The notes below the pieces were generated by a model. It saw nothing but the letters and a program-made list of their open reading frames with translations. It had not been told where the DNA came from and did no database searches. A DNA stretch of 64,000 nt from Brevundimonas sp. (GTDB taxonomy: Bacteria; Pseudomonadota; Alphaproteobacteria; Caulobacterales; Caulobacteraceae), in assembly GCF_027484365.1 (NCBI RefSeq), contig NZ_JAIXTC010000015.1:109411-173410 (forward strand), given 5' to 3'. How positions within the stretch are numbered: the stretch's first letter is position 1; each line of letters begins with the position of its first letter. Positions 35,024-44,797 of the stretch are shown here, piece after piece. The position numbers and the translations under genes were made by a program.

Positions 35024-36820
35024 ATGAACGCGCCCTTCAAAGCCCCCTCCGCCGAACCGCCCCTGTGGGACCTGTCCGATCTCTATGCGTCCCGGGAGGA
35101 CGCGAAGATCGCGTCCGATCTGGAGGCGGCGCGGACGGCGGTCGCCGAGCTGAACGGGCTGCAGGGCCGGTTCGTCGCCGAGCGGGCTGACGCGACGGCG
35201 CTGGGCGCCACACTGGACCGGGCCATCACCCTGTATGAGCAGGCGTCGGAGAAACTCGGCGCGCTCGGGGCCTATGCCTTCCTCGCGGCCTCGACCAACC
35301 GGGCCGATGCGGGGGCGCAGGGGTTCGAGGCCGATCTGCGCGAGAAGATCACGGCCATCGCCACCCCCACCGTCTGGCTGACGCTGGAGATCAACCAGCT
35401 GGAAGAGGCCGAGATCGAGGCGGCTTTGGCCGCCGATGCGGGCGCCGCAATTTGGAAGCCCTGGCTGCGGCGGGTGCGGGCGATGAAGCCGCACGAGCTG
35501 TCGGGCGAACTGGAGACCTTCATCGCCGAACGGATGCCGATCGCGGCCCAGTGGCCCCGGCTGTTCGACGAGACCCTGGCGGCGCTGCGGGTCGAGAGCG
35601 GCAAGGAGAACCTGACCCTGGCCGAGGCGCTGAACCAGCTGTCCGACCCCAGGGAGGCGAGGCGGCGTTCGGCGGCCGAGGGGCTGAACACGGCCCTGGC
35701 GGCGCGGACCTCGACCCTGGCCCTCGTGCTCAACACGGTCGCGGCCGACAAGGCGATGGAGGATCGCTGGCGCGGGTTCAAGCGTCCGGCCGACAGTCGC
35801 CACCTGGCCAACGAGGTGGACGGCGAGTCGGTGGACGCGATGGCCGATGCGGTCGCCGCCGCCTATCCGAAACTGTCGCACCGCTACTATGCGCTGAAGG
35901 CAAAAGCCCTCGGTAAGGCGAAGCTGGATCAGTGGGACCGCAATGCGCCGCTGGAGACGACGGCCCCGCGCGGTTTCGACTGGAACCAGGGGCGGGAGCT
36001 GGTGCTGGAAAGCTTCGGCGATCTGGGCGGCGAGTTCGCCGAACGCGCCGGGCGGTTCTTTGACAGGCCGTGGATCGACGGCCGGGCGCGGGCCGGAAAG
36101 CAGTCGGGCGCCTATGCCCATCCGGTGACCGCGGACCGCCACCCCTATGTCTTCCTGAACTGGATGGGCGAGCGGCGCGACGTCCTGACCCTGGCCCACG
36201 AACTGGGGCACGGAGTGCACCAGACCCTGGCGGCCGAGAAGGGGACGCTGCTCGCCGATACGCCGCTGACCCTGGCTGAGACGGCCTCGATCTTCGCCGA
36301 GGGCCTGACCTTCGACCGGCTGCTGGCCACGGCGCCGAAGGCCGAACAGCGCGGCCTGCTGGCCGGGCGGATCGAGGACGGGCTCAACACCGTGGTGCGC
36401 CAGATCGCCTTCCACCGGTTCGAGACCCGGTTCCACGACGAGCGGGTCAGGGGCGAGGTGTCCGCCGACCGTCTGGGCGAGCTGTTCGTCGAGGAGATGG
36501 GGGCGTCCCTCGGTCCGGCGGTGACGCTGAACCCGGGCTACGAGGCCTGGTGGAGCTATGTCAGCCACTTCGTCCACTCGCCCTTCTACGTGTACGCCTA
36601 TTCGTTCGGCGATCTGCTGGTGGCGGCGCTGATGGAGACACGGCGGGCCGATCCGGACGGGTTCGCGCCCCTGTATCGCGGCCTGCTCGCGGCCGGCGGG
36701 ACCAAGACCTACGTCGAGGCGCTGGAGCCGTTCGGCCTCAATCCCCGCGATCCGGCCTTCTGGACGATCGGCACGAAACGGCTGGAACGACTGATCGATC
36801 AGTTCGAGGCGTTGGGTTGA
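35024..36820 (+). CDS. M3 family oligoendopeptidase (PepF-like)
   Basis: This 598-aa zinc metallopeptidase degrades short peptides in the cytoplasm. The zinc site is HELGH in VLTLAHELGHGVHQTLA, with the third ligand Glu in TLAETASIFAEGLTFD about 25 residues on. The large helical N-terminal domain (PLWDLSDLYASREDAKI onward) and the C-terminal NPGYEAWWSYVSHFVHSPFYVYAYSFG, which lines the substrate channel, are complete. No signal peptide. ATG 35024 follows CGGAGGGC; the track start at 34922 is spurious. Confidence 0.94.
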   Translation: MNAPFKAPSAEPPLWDLSDLYASREDAKIASDLEAARTAVAELNGLQGRFVAERADATALGATLDRAITLYEQASEKLGALGAYAFLAASTNRADAGAQGFEADLREKITAIATPTVWLTLEINQLEEAEIEAALAADAGAAIWKPWLRRVRAMKPHELSGELETFIAERMPIAAQWPRLFDETLAALRVESGKENLTLAEALNQLSDPREARRRSAAEGLNTALAARTSTLALVLNTVAADKAMEDRWRGFKRPADSRHLANEVDGESVDAMADAVAAAYPKLSHRYYALKAKALGKAKLDQWDRNAPLETTAPRGFDWNQGRELVLESFGDLGGEFAERAGRFFDRPWIDGRARAGKQSGAYAHPVTADRHPYVFLNWMGERRDVLTLAHELGHGVHQTLAAEKGTLLADTPLTLAETASIFAEGLTFDRLLATAPKAEQRGLLAGRIEDGLNTVVRQIAFHRFETRFHDERVRGEVSADRLGELFVEEMGASLGPAVTLNPGYEAWWSYVSHFVHSPFYVYAYSFGDLLVAALMETRRADPDGFAPLYRGLLAAGGTKTYVEALEPFGLNPRDPAFWTIGTKRLERLIDQFEALG

Positions 36821-36886
36821 GGCCTTGAGCCAAACCCCCGCATCGCTATAAGACCGCCCAAACGCCTCTCCGACGGACGCAGACTC

Positions 36887-37150
36887 ATGGCCGACCATCA
36901 TTCCCCGACCGAACACGCCGATCACGACGCGGACGCCTATGTCCACGGCACGATGACGATCGAGGAACAGTCGTCGACCTACAGCCTGTTCATGAACCTG
37001 GCCAAGTGGGGCTCGCTGGTCATCGCCGCCCTGCTGCTGTTCCTGGTGCTGTGGTTCCAGCCGGGTGGCAGCTTCATCGCCGGCCTGATCGGCGGCGGCG
37101 TGCTGGCCCTGGCCGGCGGCTTCTTCCTCAAGGGCGGAAAAAGCCACTAA
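36887..37150 (+). CDS. aa3-type cytochrome c oxidase subunit IV
   Basis: This 87-aa membrane protein has a polar, His/Asp-rich N-terminus (ADHHSPTEHADHDADAYVHG), the family motif MTIEEQSSTYSLFMNLAKWG, and two helices (about residues 45-63 and 66-82). It matches the small fourth subunit of alphaproteobacterial aa3 oxidases. The catalytic subunits are not in this window, so the gene stands apart from the oxidase operon. It precedes the transhydrogenase operon by 176 bases. Confidence 0.88.
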   Translation: MADHHSPTEHADHDADAYVHGTMTIEEQSSTYSLFMNLAKWGSLVIAALLLFLVLWFQPGGSFIAGLIGGGVLALAGGFFLKGGKSH

Positions 37151-37208
37151 GCGGTCCGCTCTCGCTCGCCGCTCTGCGGTCGCTGCTTTCGCGCAAGGCG
37201 GTATGAGA

Positions 37209-37233
37209 GGCGAGATATTGCGCGGATCTCGCC
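37209..37233. repeat. Inverted repeat GGCGAGAT-N9-ATCTCGCC between oxidase subunit IV and pntAA
   Basis: A perfect 8-bp stem with a 9-base loop. GTATTTG follows, so it is at best a weak terminator for the oxidase subunit gene. It may instead be an operator in the pnt promoter region. Confidence 0.4.
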
Positions 37234-37297
37234 GTATTTGATGGCGAAACGGTTGTCTTCACCTTTGACGCCACAGTCCCCCAGCGCCTAACGTTCG

Positions 37298-37317
37298 CCC
37301 ATCCAGAGCTGGATGGG
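37298..37317 (+). promoter_or_regulatory. Palindrome/hairpin covering the pntAA ribosome binding site
   Basis: CCCATCCAG-ag-CTGGATGGG is a perfect 9-bp inverted repeat. As RNA it would form an 8-bp stem with a GAGC tetraloop. Its 3' arm ends in the GGG of GGGGAG, the ribosome binding site of the TTG start at 37327. Confidence 0.55.
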
Positions 37318-37326
37318 GAGATTCGC

Positions 37327-38460
37327 TTGGCCGTCGCCATCGCCGTGACCCGGGAACGCCGTGAGGGCGAGACCCGCTGCGCCATCACCCCCGAGACCGT
37401 GAAGAAATTCGTCGGCATGGGCGCGACCGTGACGGTCGAGGCCGGGACGGGCCTGGGCTCGTCTATCCCCGACAGCGACTATCTTGAGGCGGGCGCCTCG
37501 GTGAAGCCGGATACCCGCGCCACGCTCGACGGCGCTGATCTGGTGCTGAAGGTGCGGGGCCCGACGGCGCAGGAGATCTCCGCCATGAAGCCGGGCGCGA
37601 TCGTCGTCGCCCTGCTGGACGCCTACCGCGAGAAGGATACGGTCGCGGCCATGGCCGGGGCCAATGTCACCAGCTTCGCCATGGAGTTCGTGCCCCGCAT
37701 CACCCGGGCCCAGGTCATGGACGCCCTGTCGTCCCAGGCCAACCTGGCCGGCTATCGCGCCGTGATCGAGGGCGCCTATGCCTATGGCAAGGGCTTCCCG
37801 ATGATGATGACGGCGGCGGGCACGGTCGCCCCGGCCAAGGTCTTCATCATGGGCGTCGGCGTCGCGGGGCTGCAGGCCATCGCGACGGCGCGGCGTCTGG
37901 GCGCGGTGGTCACCGCCACCGACGTGCGCCCGGCGACCAAGGAACAGGTCGAGTCTCTTGGAGCCAAGTTCCTCGCCGTCGAGGATGAGGAGTTCAGGAA
38001 CGCCCAGACCGCCGGCGGCTACGCCAAGGCCATGTCGCCCGAGTATCAGGCCAAACAGGCGGCCCTGACCGGCGAGCACATCAGGAAACAGGACATCGTC
38101 ATCACCACCGCCCTGATCCCCGGCCGCGCGGCGCCGGTTCTGGTCAGCGCCGAACAGGTGGCCTCGATGAAGCCGGGCAGCGTGCTGATCGACCTGGCCG
38201 TCGAGGCGGGCGGCAATGTCGCGGGATCGAAGCCGGGTGAGGTCGTGACGACCGCGAACGGCGTCTCGATCGTCGGCTACACCAACCTGCCGGGGCGGAT
38301 CCCCTCGGATGCGTCGAGCCTCTACGCCAAGAACCTGGTCGCCTTCGCCGGGCTGCTGATCAAGGACGGGGCCCTTGCGGTCGATCTGGAGGACGAGATC
38401 TTGAAGGCGTCGGTCGTTACGAACGGCGGCGCCGTGGTGCATGAGGGAGTGCGGGGGTGA
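37327..38460 (+). CDS. pntAA: Proton-translocating NAD(P) transhydrogenase, subunit alpha part 1
   Basis: This 377-aa soluble NAD(H)-binding domain I works with PntAB and PntB to drive NADP+ reduction by NADH using the proton gradient. RREGETRCAITPETVKKF at the N-terminus, VFIMGVGVAGLQAIATARRLGA for NAD binding, and GYTNLPGRIPSDASSLYAKNL near the end match PntA/alanine-dehydrogenase relatives. The start is TTG 37327, 6-8 bases after GGGGAG within a hairpin. The next gene overlaps its stop by 4 bases. Confidence 0.95.
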   Translation: MAVAIAVTRERREGETRCAITPETVKKFVGMGATVTVEAGTGLGSSIPDSDYLEAGASVKPDTRATLDGADLVLKVRGPTAQEISAMKPGAIVVALLDAYREKDTVAAMAGANVTSFAMEFVPRITRAQVMDALSSQANLAGYRAVIEGAYAYGKGFPMMMTAAGTVAPAKVFIMGVGVAGLQAIATARRLGAVVTATDVRPATKEQVESLGAKFLAVEDEEFRNAQTAGGYAKAMSPEYQAKQAALTGEHIRKQDIVITTALIPGRAAPVLVSAEQVASMKPGSVLIDLAVEAGGNVAGSKPGEVVTTANGVSIVGYTNLPGRIPSDASSLYAKNLVAFAGLLIKDGALAVDLEDEILKASVVTNGGAVVHEGVRG

Positions 38461-38696
38461 ACAAGGCGCTGAAGGCATTTCTGAAGGCCATCGCCACGCT
38501 GGTTTTGTGGGTCGGCCCGTTCATCGCCATCTTGGGAGGGCTGGGCACGTTCTTGCCCCGCCAGGAAACAGCGACCGCGCTCATGGGCCTGACGCTTGCC
38601 GCCTACGTCACGGTCTGCAGCCTGGTGGTCGGCGGCGTGCTGCGGCTGCTTCTCAGCATCGATGACCGGCTCGAGCGGCTGGAAGGAAATCTCTGA
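38457..38696 (+). CDS. Small two-helix membrane protein inside the pnt operon
   Basis: This 79-aa protein is not recognised. It has two membrane helices (about residues 8-30 and 41-66) and ends in the charged segment IDDRLERLEGNL. Its GTG start overlaps the pntAA stop by 4 bases (GTGA), and its own stop overlaps the next ATG, so it is translated as part of the transhydrogenase operon. An assembly or regulatory role for the complex is conceivable but unsupported. Confidence 0.72.
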   Translation: MNKALKAFLKAIATLVLWVGPFIAILGGLGTFLPRQETATALMGLTLAAYVTVCSLVVGGVLRLLLSIDDRLERLEGNL

Positions 38697-38920
38697 TGGG
38701 CAAGGATCGCTTCTTCACCGGGTTCGCTATGGCGACAGCCGCACTCGGCGTGGCGCTGCTGGCGGTCTGCCTCGTCGCATGGGGTTTGACGGCCGCCGGC
38801 GTCGCCGACATCGAGCCCTCGATCAGGATGTGGCAGAGCGCCGGGGGGCTGGTCCTGACGGGCCTGGCGCTGTGCTGGCTGCTTGGCGTCACGACGAAGA
38901 CCGGACCGGAGAACCACTGA
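38696..38920 (+). CDS. Small two-helix membrane protein inside the pnt operon
   Basis: This 74-aa protein is not recognised. Two hydrophobic helices (about residues 9-34 and 46-66) flank a short loop DIEPSIRMWQSAG, and the tail is polar. Start and stop overlap both neighbours by one base (TGATG), so it is tightly coupled between the preceding small gene and pntAB. It resembles its upstream neighbour in size and topology but not obviously in sequence. Confidence 0.7.
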   Translation: MGKDRFFTGFAMATAALGVALLAVCLVAWGLTAAGVADIEPSIRMWQSAGGLVLTGLALCWLLGVTTKTGPENH

Positions 38921-39264
38921 TGGAACACGTCGATCCCACCGTCTTTCGCCTGGCCATCTTCGTCCTGGCGATCTTCGTCGGCTATTATGTCGTCTGGTCG
39001 GTGACCCCGGCCCTGCACACGCCGCTGATGGCCGTGACCAACGCCATCTCCAGCGTCATCATCGTCGGCGGTCTGATCGCGGCCGCGGCCGTTTCGGGCG
39101 AGGCGACCGGGCCAAACGCCTGGATCGCCAAGGGTGCCGGCGTCGCGGCCGTGACCCTTGCCAGCGTCAACATCTTCGGCGGCTTCATGGTCACCCGACG
39201 GATGCTGGCCATGTACAAGAAGAAGGAACGGCCCGCGAAGCCCGCCGAGGCGGCCAAGGCCTGA
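38920..39264 (+). CDS. pntAB: NAD(P) transhydrogenase, subunit alpha part 2
   Basis: This 114-aa membrane subunit forms part of the proton channel (domain II). It has VFRLAIFVLAIFVGYYVVWSVTPALHTPLMAVTNAISSVIIVGGL, the signature of the alpha C-terminal helices, and two further helices including ASVNIFGGFMVTRRML. A basic Lys/Ala/Pro tail follows. Single-base overlaps join it to the genes on both sides. Confidence 0.93.
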   Translation: MEHVDPTVFRLAIFVLAIFVGYYVVWSVTPALHTPLMAVTNAISSVIIVGGLIAAAAVSGEATGPNAWIAKGAGVAAVTLASVNIFGGFMVTRRMLAMYKKKERPAKPAEAAKA

Positions 39265-39572
39265 TGTCCTTCGCCGACCTGAACCTCGCACCCGACAGCA
39301 TCGCCTGGACCGGCTCGTGGATCGCCACGGGCATCGGTCTGGGCATGTGGGTCTGGAGCTGGGTCGGCGAAAAGAACCCGATCCAGAAACTGCGCCTGCG
39401 CGACTGCGGCGTGGTGTTGCTGTTCTCCGGCATTCTGGCGCGGATCGTGGTGCAGGACCGGCCGATGATGGCCGTGGACTGGGCCATGGTCTTCCTCGGC
39501 CCCCTGTTCATCGCCGCCGCCCTGTGGCGGCTGGCGCGGACGGCGGCGGGCACCGGGGCGGAGCCTCTGTGA
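39264..39572 (+). CDS. Membrane protein of unknown function inside the pnt operon
   Basis: This 102-aa protein is not recognised. It has about three membrane segments (residues 14-34, 48-63 and 71-91), with ARIVVQDRPMM between the last two. It begins at the last base of the pntAB stop (TGATG) and its own stop overlaps the next start in the same way. G/C-rich third positions and the tight coupling support it as a gene. In the track it appears only within a longer ORF starting at 38883. Confidence 0.7.
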   Translation: MSFADLNLAPDSIAWTGSWIATGIGLGMWVWSWVGEKNPIQKLRLRDCGVVLLFSGILARIVVQDRPMMAVDWAMVFLGPLFIAAALWRLARTAAGTGAEPL

Positions 39573-39955
39573 TGCGCGGGTTCGCGGGACCTCTGATCCT
39601 GGTCGCCATGGCCCTCGCGCCCGTCGCCTCGGCCCAGGTCCATGTCGGCCGCAATGTCGAAGGCGGCCTGCCCTGGTCGGTCGCGGCGCCGCAGGGGGCC
39701 GGCTGGTCGCTCGTCTGCCGGTTCGCGCCGGTGACCTATGAGGCCAGCCAGTGGGACACGCGCCACTGGACCAACAAGATCGCCACGACCGGAACGGGCG
39801 CCGCCCGGGGGCGTCTGCCCGATCAGGACGGACGCTGCACCGTGACCAAGACCGGTGGGTCGGGACCGGTCGCGATCGCCATGGTCAAGGACGGCGAGGT
39901 CCTGTCCGACGCCACCAACGATACGGCCCATCCGGCTGCGGTGGGCTTCCTGTGA
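39572..39955 (+). CDS. Secreted protein of unknown function inside the pnt operon
   Basis: This 127-aa protein has a clear signal peptide (MRGFAGPLILVAMALAPVASAQ) followed by a mature domain of about 105 residues with VHVGRNVEGGLPWSVAAPQG, two Cys residues (in LVCRFAPV and GRCTVTKT) that could form a disulfide, and several Trp. I do not recognise the domain. It is coupled to the previous gene by one-base overlap and lies 37 bases before pntB, so a periplasmic protein is made with a cytoplasmic-membrane proton pump. Confidence 0.7.
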   Translation: MRGFAGPLILVAMALAPVASAQVHVGRNVEGGLPWSVAAPQGAGWSLVCRFAPVTYEASQWDTRHWTNKIATTGTGAARGRLPDQDGRCTVTKTGGSGPVAIAMVKDGEVLSDATNDTAHPAAVGFL

Positions 39956-39992
39956 TGACACGACTGACGAAGACGATTTCGGGGGAAACGAC

Positions 39993-41410
<1,418 letters not shown>

Positions 41411-41411
<1 letters not shown>

Positions 41412-42025
41412 TGGCTTGGCGGCACGGCTTCATTGGCGGTTCGTTCGGAAGATACATCTGGAGCCGTACTGACCGAGGGTGGACCGCGACTGCAATCATT
41501 GAGGCTCCCGAGTTCTGGGCCCTTGCTCGAAAGTTCGCCAACGATGATGAACTGGAGGACATCGGAGGTGACCGTGGCGACGGAAGGCCGGCGCTTGGGC
41601 TGATGATCGCAAACGAGCGGACTCAGAAACTGAGGGACAAGGTCTACAAGCAAGTCAGCCGCTACTTGTCAGAACAACTTGCGTTAGGTCACCCGGCAAT
41701 TCAGGCGCTGATCGAACGTGAACATCGCTTTGAAGTTGATGGGGGATCATGGCTAACGGCATTGGATGTGTTCAGCATCTACCGGCAGGATTTTTCGTTT
41801 TCGCGTCTCTGCTATCCCGCGCGAGGCGTCGTTATCACCGTTGGAAATTTTGAACGCAACGCATCGACGGCCTTCGATGCCAGTGGATCAATAGCCTTGC
41901 CTGAAAGCGATATTGTCATGATCGAAGGTCGAGGAGGTGATTGGCTCATTCGTACGTCGTCTGACCTCGTCGTGGAATTGAGCCAGTCGCGCGGCATCCA
42001 ATGGGGTAGGTCGACCGAGCCCTAA
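41411..42025 (+). CDS. Protein of unknown function with atypical composition, after pntB
   Basis: This 204-aa protein is not recognised. It has no signal peptide or membrane helix. The N-terminus FIGGSFGRYIWSRTDRGWTATAIIE is Trp/aromatic-rich, and the middle is helical and charged (NERTQKLRDKVYKQVSRYLSEQL). Codon use is visibly different from its neighbours, with many A/T-ending codons (ttg, gaa, gat, aat, tca), suggesting recent transfer. Its ATG overlaps the pntB stop (TGATG), so it has been captured into the operon. Its TAA stop overlaps the convergent DUF2442 stop in CTAA. Confidence 0.68.
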
Positions 42026-42303
42026 GCCGCCGCCGTCTCGAACGTCAGCACCCCGGCCGCCGCCATATCCGCGTGCAGGGCCTCGGGGCTCCAGTCATAC
42101 CCGTTGGGCCAGGTCAGTCCGCCGAACTCGACGAAGACCTCGTTGAAAAAGGCCGGGTCCTTGAATGGTTCGACCATCGGGCCTGTTTCGCGTTGGGCGA
42201 GGTCCGAGAAATCCCATTCGCCAGCCGTACCATCGGTGAACCACACCTTGAGCCGATAGCCGCCCAGCCGGAGAACCTTTCTCACATGGATGATGTCGGT
42301 CAC
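42022..42303 (-). CDS. DUF2442 domain-containing protein
   Basis: This 93-aa protein, MTDIIHVRKVLRLGGYRLKVWFTDG and onward, shows the DUF2442 pattern: YRLKVWFTDGTAGEWDFS, MVEPFKDPAFFNEVFVEFGGLTWPNGYDWSPEALH. Function is unknown. The GTG start at 42303 overlaps the DUF4160 stop by 4 bases (GTGA), a better choice than the track's 42405, which lies inside the DUF4160 gene. The two small domains are commonly encoded side by side, which suggests they act together. Confidence 0.82.
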   Translation of the reverse strand: MTDIIHVRKVLRLGGYRLKVWFTDGTAGEWDFSDLAQRETGPMVEPFKDPAFFNEVFVEFGGLTWPNGYDWSPEALHADMAAAGVLTFETAAA

Positions 42304-42575
42304 CGGGGCGTATCCAAACCCGGTATCCGCCGCAGGGGCATCCGCGACCCCGGGCGGGAGTTGTCCCAGTTCTCGATCAGCGCCGCCTGATTGATCAGCG
42401 TCCATTCCTTCACCAGTCCACGCGCCTGCTTCGACAGGCGGCCCTTCATGATTTCGCCGTCTGAGATCCGCACCTGAGCCTCGTTGCCCGCCTCATAGGC
42501 GTGGAAATGGGGCGGCGCGTGATCGCCGAAGAACATACGGATCGATATACCATAGAACCATGAGATGGTCGGCAT
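42300..42575 (-). CDS. DUF4160 domain-containing protein
   Basis: This 91-aa protein has the DUF4160 signature: MPTISWFYGISIRMFFGDHAPPHFHAYEAG, then QVRISDGEIMKGRLSKQARGLVKEW. The His-rich DHAPPHFHAY is the family's invariant patch. ATG 42575 is the standard start, four codons inside the track ORF. It overlaps the DUF2442 gene, forming a two-gene module. Toxin-antitoxin-like behaviour has been considered for such pairs, but I see no toxin motif here. Confidence 0.84.
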   Translation of the reverse strand: MPTISWFYGISIRMFFGDHAPPHFHAYEAGNEAQVRISDGEIMKGRLSKQARGLVKEWTLINQAALIENWDNSRPGSRMPLRRIPGLDTPR

Positions 42576-42613
42576 GAGCCAACCCATACACGTTCAGGTT
42601 GCCTTCGTGAAGC

Positions 42614-43843
42614 CTAGGCGCCGACCTCCTTCATCGACACGGCCTTGTCCGCCAGCTTCTCCCCGTCCACCGCCCGCCGCTCGCCGATCAGTTTCCTGCC
42701 CATCATGAACTCGGGCGGGGCGTTGATGGCCTCGACGGCCTGGAGCTTGTCGCCGGACAGGTGGAAGACGGCGAAGCTGGCGGTGGCGGGGTCGCCGCGG
42801 ACGACGATCCGGTCGCTGTCGAAGGGGTAGCCGGCGATCTGGAGCTTGAGGTCATACTGGTCCGACCACTGCCAGGGCGTCTCGCCGGCGGGGGCGGGGC
42901 GGCCGGTGATGGCGCTGGCCGCCTGTTTGGCCTGTTCCAGGGCATTGGGGACGCTCTCCATGCGGAACAGCCGGTCGTAGATCGGCATGGGGCGGCGGGT
43001 GACGTCGCCGATGGCGAAGATGGCGGGGTCGGAGGTGCGGGCCTCCAGATCGACCAGGATGCCGCCCTCGACCTTGAGCCCGGCCGCGACCGCCAGTGCG
43101 TCGTTGGGGATGGCGCCGACGCCGACGACGGCGCTGTCGCAGGGGATGGTGCGGCCGTCGGCCAGGGTCACGCCCGCGACGCGGGGCCCGTGGCCGACGA
43201 AGCCGGTGACGTCGGCGGCCAGTTCGAACCGGACGCCGCGATCCTCGTGGTAGGTCTGGAAGAAGGTCGAGAGGACATCACAGGCCACGCGGGCCAGAAG
43301 GCGCGGCTCGCGCTCCAGCACCACGACCTCGGCGCCCAGGGCGCGGGCGGAGGCGGCGACCTCCAGCCCGACATAGCCGCCGCCGACCACGGCCAGGGTG
43401 CGGCCCTGGCCGAGCTGGGCCTTGATCGCCTCGGCGTCTGCGGCGGTGCGCAGGACGTGGACCCCCACGAGGTCCGCGCCGGGGACGTCGAGCAGGCGGG
43501 CCCGCGCCCCGGTCGCAAGGATCAGATGGTCGTAAGCCAGGGCCGCGCCATCCGACAGGCTGACGGACCGGGCCGTCCGGTCGATGCCGGTCACCTCGAC
43601 GCCGAGCCGCAGATCGATGTCCTGTTCGGCGTAGAATTCCAGCGGGCGCAGGGCGAGCGAGTCGCCGTCCGCCTCGCCCTTCAGCCAGGCCTTGGACAGG
43701 GGCGGGCGCTGGTAGGGGATCAGCGGCTCCTCGCCGATCAGGACGACGGGTTTGTCATAGCCGTACTGGCGCAGCAGGGCGGCGGCCGTGCCCCCTGCAT
43801 GGCCTGCGCCGACGATGACGACGCCTCGATCCGGAACAGTCAT
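42614..43843 (-). CDS. FAD-dependent ferredoxin/rubredoxin-type reductase
   Basis: This 409-aa flavoprotein has an N-terminal FAD site (VVIVGAGHAGGTAAALLRQYGY), the second dinucleotide site for NAD(P)H (LAVVGGGYVGLEVAASARALGAEVVVLERE), the FAD-contact motif IFAIGDVTRRPMP, and the C-terminal reductase domain. This is the arrangement of reductases that pass electrons to ferredoxins of oxygenases or P450s. No ferredoxin or oxygenase gene is adjacent, so the partner is unknown. It follows the LysR gene by 9 bases and probably shares its transcript. Confidence 0.9.
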   Translation of the reverse strand: MTVPDRGVVIVGAGHAGGTAAALLRQYGYDKPVVLIGEEPLIPYQRPPLSKAWLKGEADGDSLALRPLEFYAEQDIDLRLGVEVTGIDRTARSVSLSDGAALAYDHLILATGARARLLDVPGADLVGVHVLRTAADAEAIKAQLGQGRTLAVVGGGYVGLEVAASARALGAEVVVLEREPRLLARVACDVLSTFFQTYHEDRGVRFELAADVTGFVGHGPRVAGVTLADGRTIPCDSAVVGVGAIPNDALAVAAGLKVEGGILVDLEARTSDPAIFAIGDVTRRPMPIYDRLFRMESVPNALEQAKQAASAITGRPAPAGETPWQWSDQYDLKLQIAGYPFDSDRIVVRGDPATASFAVFHLSGDKLQAVEAINAPPEFMMGRKLIGERRAVDGEKLADKAVSMKEVGA

Positions 43844-43852
43844 ACGGGTCCC

Positions 43853-44797
43853 TTACAGCTCATCGACCGTGCCGTCGTCGGCCTCGGCCTCACGCCGCAG
43901 CCAGGCGACGAAGGTGCGGGCCTCCTCGCGGCCGCCGTTGCGCCGGGTCAGCACGTGATAGGCCATGTCGGTCGGCAGGTAGCCGTCGGCGAAGGGGGTG
44001 ACCAGACGGCCCGAGGCCAGGTCGGCGGCGACGAAGGCGCGGGGGGCCAGGGCCACGCCCCGGCCGTTGGCCGCGTCCTCGATGGCGAAGGCGGTCTGGT
44101 CGTAACGGGAGCCGGCCGAGGCGTCGACGCCGGTCACGCCGCGCGCCTTGAGCCAGGCGGCCCAGTCGGGGCGGGGTTCCTCGACATGGCCGTCGCCGAC
44201 GTGAATCAGGGTGTGGCGGGCGAGGTCGGCGGGCTTCTGCAAGGGCAGACGGCCGGTCAGCAGGGCGGGGCTGCAGACGGGCACGACGCCCGCCTCGAAC
44301 AGCAGCTCCGAGCGCACCCCGGGATAGCCGCCGACGCCGTAGCGGACGGCCACGTCGACCCGGCCGCCGGCGACGTCGGTCAGTTGCATGTCGGCGGAGA
44401 TCCAGACCTCGATCTCCGGATGTGCGGCCGAGAAACGGACCATCCGGGGCGCCAGCCAGCGGGCGGCGAAGGAAGGCGGCACGCTGACGGCCAACGACCG
44501 TCTGCCGACCGGGCCGTAGACGATGTCGGCGGCGCGTTTCAGCTGTTCGAAGGCCTCGCGCAGCACGGGCTGGAGCCGGGCACCCAGCTCGGTCAGGGCC
44601 ACCGCTCCGCCGTCGCGACGGAACAGGGGGCCGCCGGCGTGATCCTCAAGCACCTTGATCTGCTGGCTGACGGCGCCCGGGGTGACGCCGAGTTCGCGGG
44701 CGGCGAGCGAGATGCTGAGCCGGCGCCCCGCCGCCTCGAAGGCCTTCAGCGAATTCAGGGGCGGGAGGCGGCGTCCGTTGTCTTCGGCCTCGCTCAT
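43853..44797 (-). CDS. LysR-family transcriptional regulator (GcvA-like)
   Basis: This 314-aa regulator has the N-terminal winged helix-turn-helix (LPPLNSLKAFEAAGRRLSISLAARELGVTPGAVSQQIKVLE) typical of the GcvA/AmpR branch, then a two-lobed effector-binding domain with SVPPSFAARWLAPRMVRF. The ATG at 44797 overlaps the cysK stop by 4 bases; the track ORF starts 31 residues earlier inside cysK. Being placed after cysK and before a reductase gene in one unit, it may be autoregulated through that transcript. Target genes unknown. Confidence 0.9.
   Translation of the reverse strand: MSEAEDNGRRLPPLNSLKAFEAAGRRLSISLAARELGVTPGAVSQQIKVLEDHAGGPLFRRDGGAVALTELGARLQPVLREAFEQLKRAADIVYGPVGRRSLAVSVPPSFAARWLAPRMVRFSAAHPEIEVWISADMQLTDVAGGRVDVAVRYGVGGYPGVRSELLFEAGVVPVCSPALLTGRLPLQKPADLARHTLIHVGDGHVEEPRPDWAAWLKARGVTGVDASAGSRYDQTAFAIEDAANGRGVALAPRAFVAADLASGRLVTPFADGYLPTDMAYHVLTRRNGGREEARTFVAWLRREAEADDGTVDEL

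Noticed and set aside
34916-37147. 743-aa reverse-strand ORF opposite the M3 peptidase
   Set aside because: Shadow of the oligoendopeptidase gene; Gln/Arg/Gly-rich translation without domains.
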